DNA of 64,000 nucleotides from Sipunculus nudus (Eukaryota; Annelida; Sipuncula; Golfingiida; Sipunculidae). Below, one piece after another: positions 63,187 through 64,000 of the stretch. A model generated the notes under the pieces. That model ran no database searches, was not told the DNA's origin, and worked only from the letters and a program-made list of their open reading frames with translations. Location of the stretch: positions 37,059,229 through 37,123,228 of the forward strand of contig CM049314.1 in assembly GCA_026874595.1 (NCBI GenBank). Reading direction: 5' to 3'. Every line of letters begins with the position of its first letter. Position 1 is the stretch's first letter. The position numbers were made by a program, and so were the translations under genes.

Positions 63187-63373
63187 GTGGATCCAAGGGG
63201 GGGGCAGGGGGTCCAGAATCCCCCTTTTTCAGCCACGGCAACCTTTTTTCAAGGGATTCAGACCAATTTTTCCTGCCTGGACCACCCTTTTTCGGACCTG
63301 GGGCCCTTTTTTCACGGTTTTCATTTGTCCTCCTTGGTTGGACCCTTTTCCTTAATCCTGGATCCGCCCCTGC
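63187..63373 (+). mobile_element. Short MITE-like repeat with GGATCC-containing inverted ends
   Basis: It begins GTGGATCCAAGGGGGG and ends CCTGGATCCGCCCCTG. The ends are imperfectly inverted (TGGATCCA/TGGATCC core with G-run against C-run). The interior is GC-rich with repeated GGACC, CCTTTTTTC and CCCTTTTT words, unlike its AT-rich surroundings. Two overlapping open frames are artefacts. Similar 'gatccgcccctg' repeats are common in invertebrate genomes. Confidence 0.6.
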
Positions 63374-64000
63374 AATTTACATATTTAAACATATTTAATA
63401 GATTATATCAGAACTTTTATTGTGTCTAAACAACACAATAAACACGGACATTGCATTTCAATTAATTATGGTTCCTTTACTCTTGTTCATAGCCATTGTT
63501 CATAATCTGTTAAGACCCCCTTAGATCAAGATCTAAGTAAAAGCACATTGTAGGAGAATCAAATGGGATCCAGAATATATCTATCAGCCCACCTCTTATC
63601 GGCAAGTAAGACATAAACATGTGTAATGGCTTTATTGTTAAATCAATTTAATTGTTTGAAGTCCCTCTATCAATAAGTTGACAAATGCTTAATTAAGCAT
63701 CTGGTGTCTTATTGAGATCATTGTGTCTTGGTGCCTCATAAGATCTGAAAAATGAAGCAACATTGATAAGAAGCATGTTGAACAACAAATGATTGGCTAA
63801 CTTATTTAAATAAATGGATTGATGCTTATGATAAATGATTGATGCATGATAAATGTGTGACATTAAAAAATTTTACTTATCTTTTTATGAAACAGGAAAA
63901 TAATTGGAAACTCATTTACAATATGTAATGTATGTATTATATCCTGATATAATGTATCTGTATAACACTAATGCTTAGATATGACATTTGTTCAGGCGTA
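63374..64000 (+). other. PCCB: PCCB intron, incomplete, nothing recognised
   Basis: AT-rich intron running off the window. The expected next exon (AYGGAYDVM) is not present. Confidence 0.6.

Overview
This is a eukaryotic genomic window with AT-rich, intron-dominated DNA. It probably comes from a lophotrochozoan invertebrate, most likely a mollusc and plausibly a bivalve. The organism call is an inference from three things. The only gene has small exons with GT-AG introns. Many dispersed repeats have the 'GACCTTGACCTTTGACC' and 'TTTAGCTCA..TGAGC' wording that is common in marine invertebrate genomes. Several non-autonomous Helentron-like elements carry tandem arrays. No bacterial features, operons, tRNA or rRNA genes were seen.

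Gene content: the one real protein-coding gene is a plus-strand PCCB orthologue (mitochondrial propionyl-CoA carboxylase, beta subunit). Six consecutive coding exons lie at 47413-47479, 48507-48627, 50578-50659, 55366-55489, 62473-62580 and 62987-63087. Together they encode 201 codons with perfectly consistent splice phases, matching roughly residues 233-433 of the 539-residue human protein. The upstream exons (N-terminal half) and the last ~106 codons were not found, so both ends appear to lie outside the window. If so, the first 47 kb is one very large intron, or intron plus undetected exons. Two decayed retroelement coding remnants are also present: a LINE C-terminal region at 7600-8310 (minus) and a reverse-transcriptase fragment near 58260-58530 (plus).

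Layout: 1-2.1 kb has little of note apart from a GC-richer island at about 1.02-1.16 kb. A 4.5-kb Helentron-like element at 2.1-6.65 kb contains an 11-bp-phased AGCAC array and a dimeric ~330/660-bp array. A decayed interspersed repeat and a dead LINE fragment occupy 7.3-8.3 kb. A second Helentron-like element with 145-bp repeats lies at 8.4-9.7 kb. From 9.7 to 29.5 kb there is AT-rich DNA with two SINE-like repeat copies, TA microsatellites and some GC-richer conserved-looking islands. From 29.5 to 36.1 kb a 94-bp minisatellite (~31 units) is split by a 3.7-kb minus-strand Helentron-like element whose empty site can be reconstructed exactly. A 1.17-kb minus-strand Helentron-like element with a dimeric 129/149-bp array lies at 37.7-38.8 kb. 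GC-richer islands lie at 41.3-42.5 kb. A foldback-like element with 200-bp inverted arms lies at 45.6-47.0 kb, just upstream of the first PCCB exon seen. From 47.4 to 64 kb PCCB exons sit in introns with further repeats.

Most interesting signal: a perfect GGTGGCGCCACC palindrome occurs ten times. It appears once per monomer in two Helentron-borne arrays whose surrounding sequence differs, and once in a third repeat family. In both arrays the palindrome spacing alternates long/short, giving a dimeric higher-order repeat. The elements share terminal architecture: a 5' terminal inverted repeat paired with a subterminal 3' copy, then a hairpin, then CTAG next to T.
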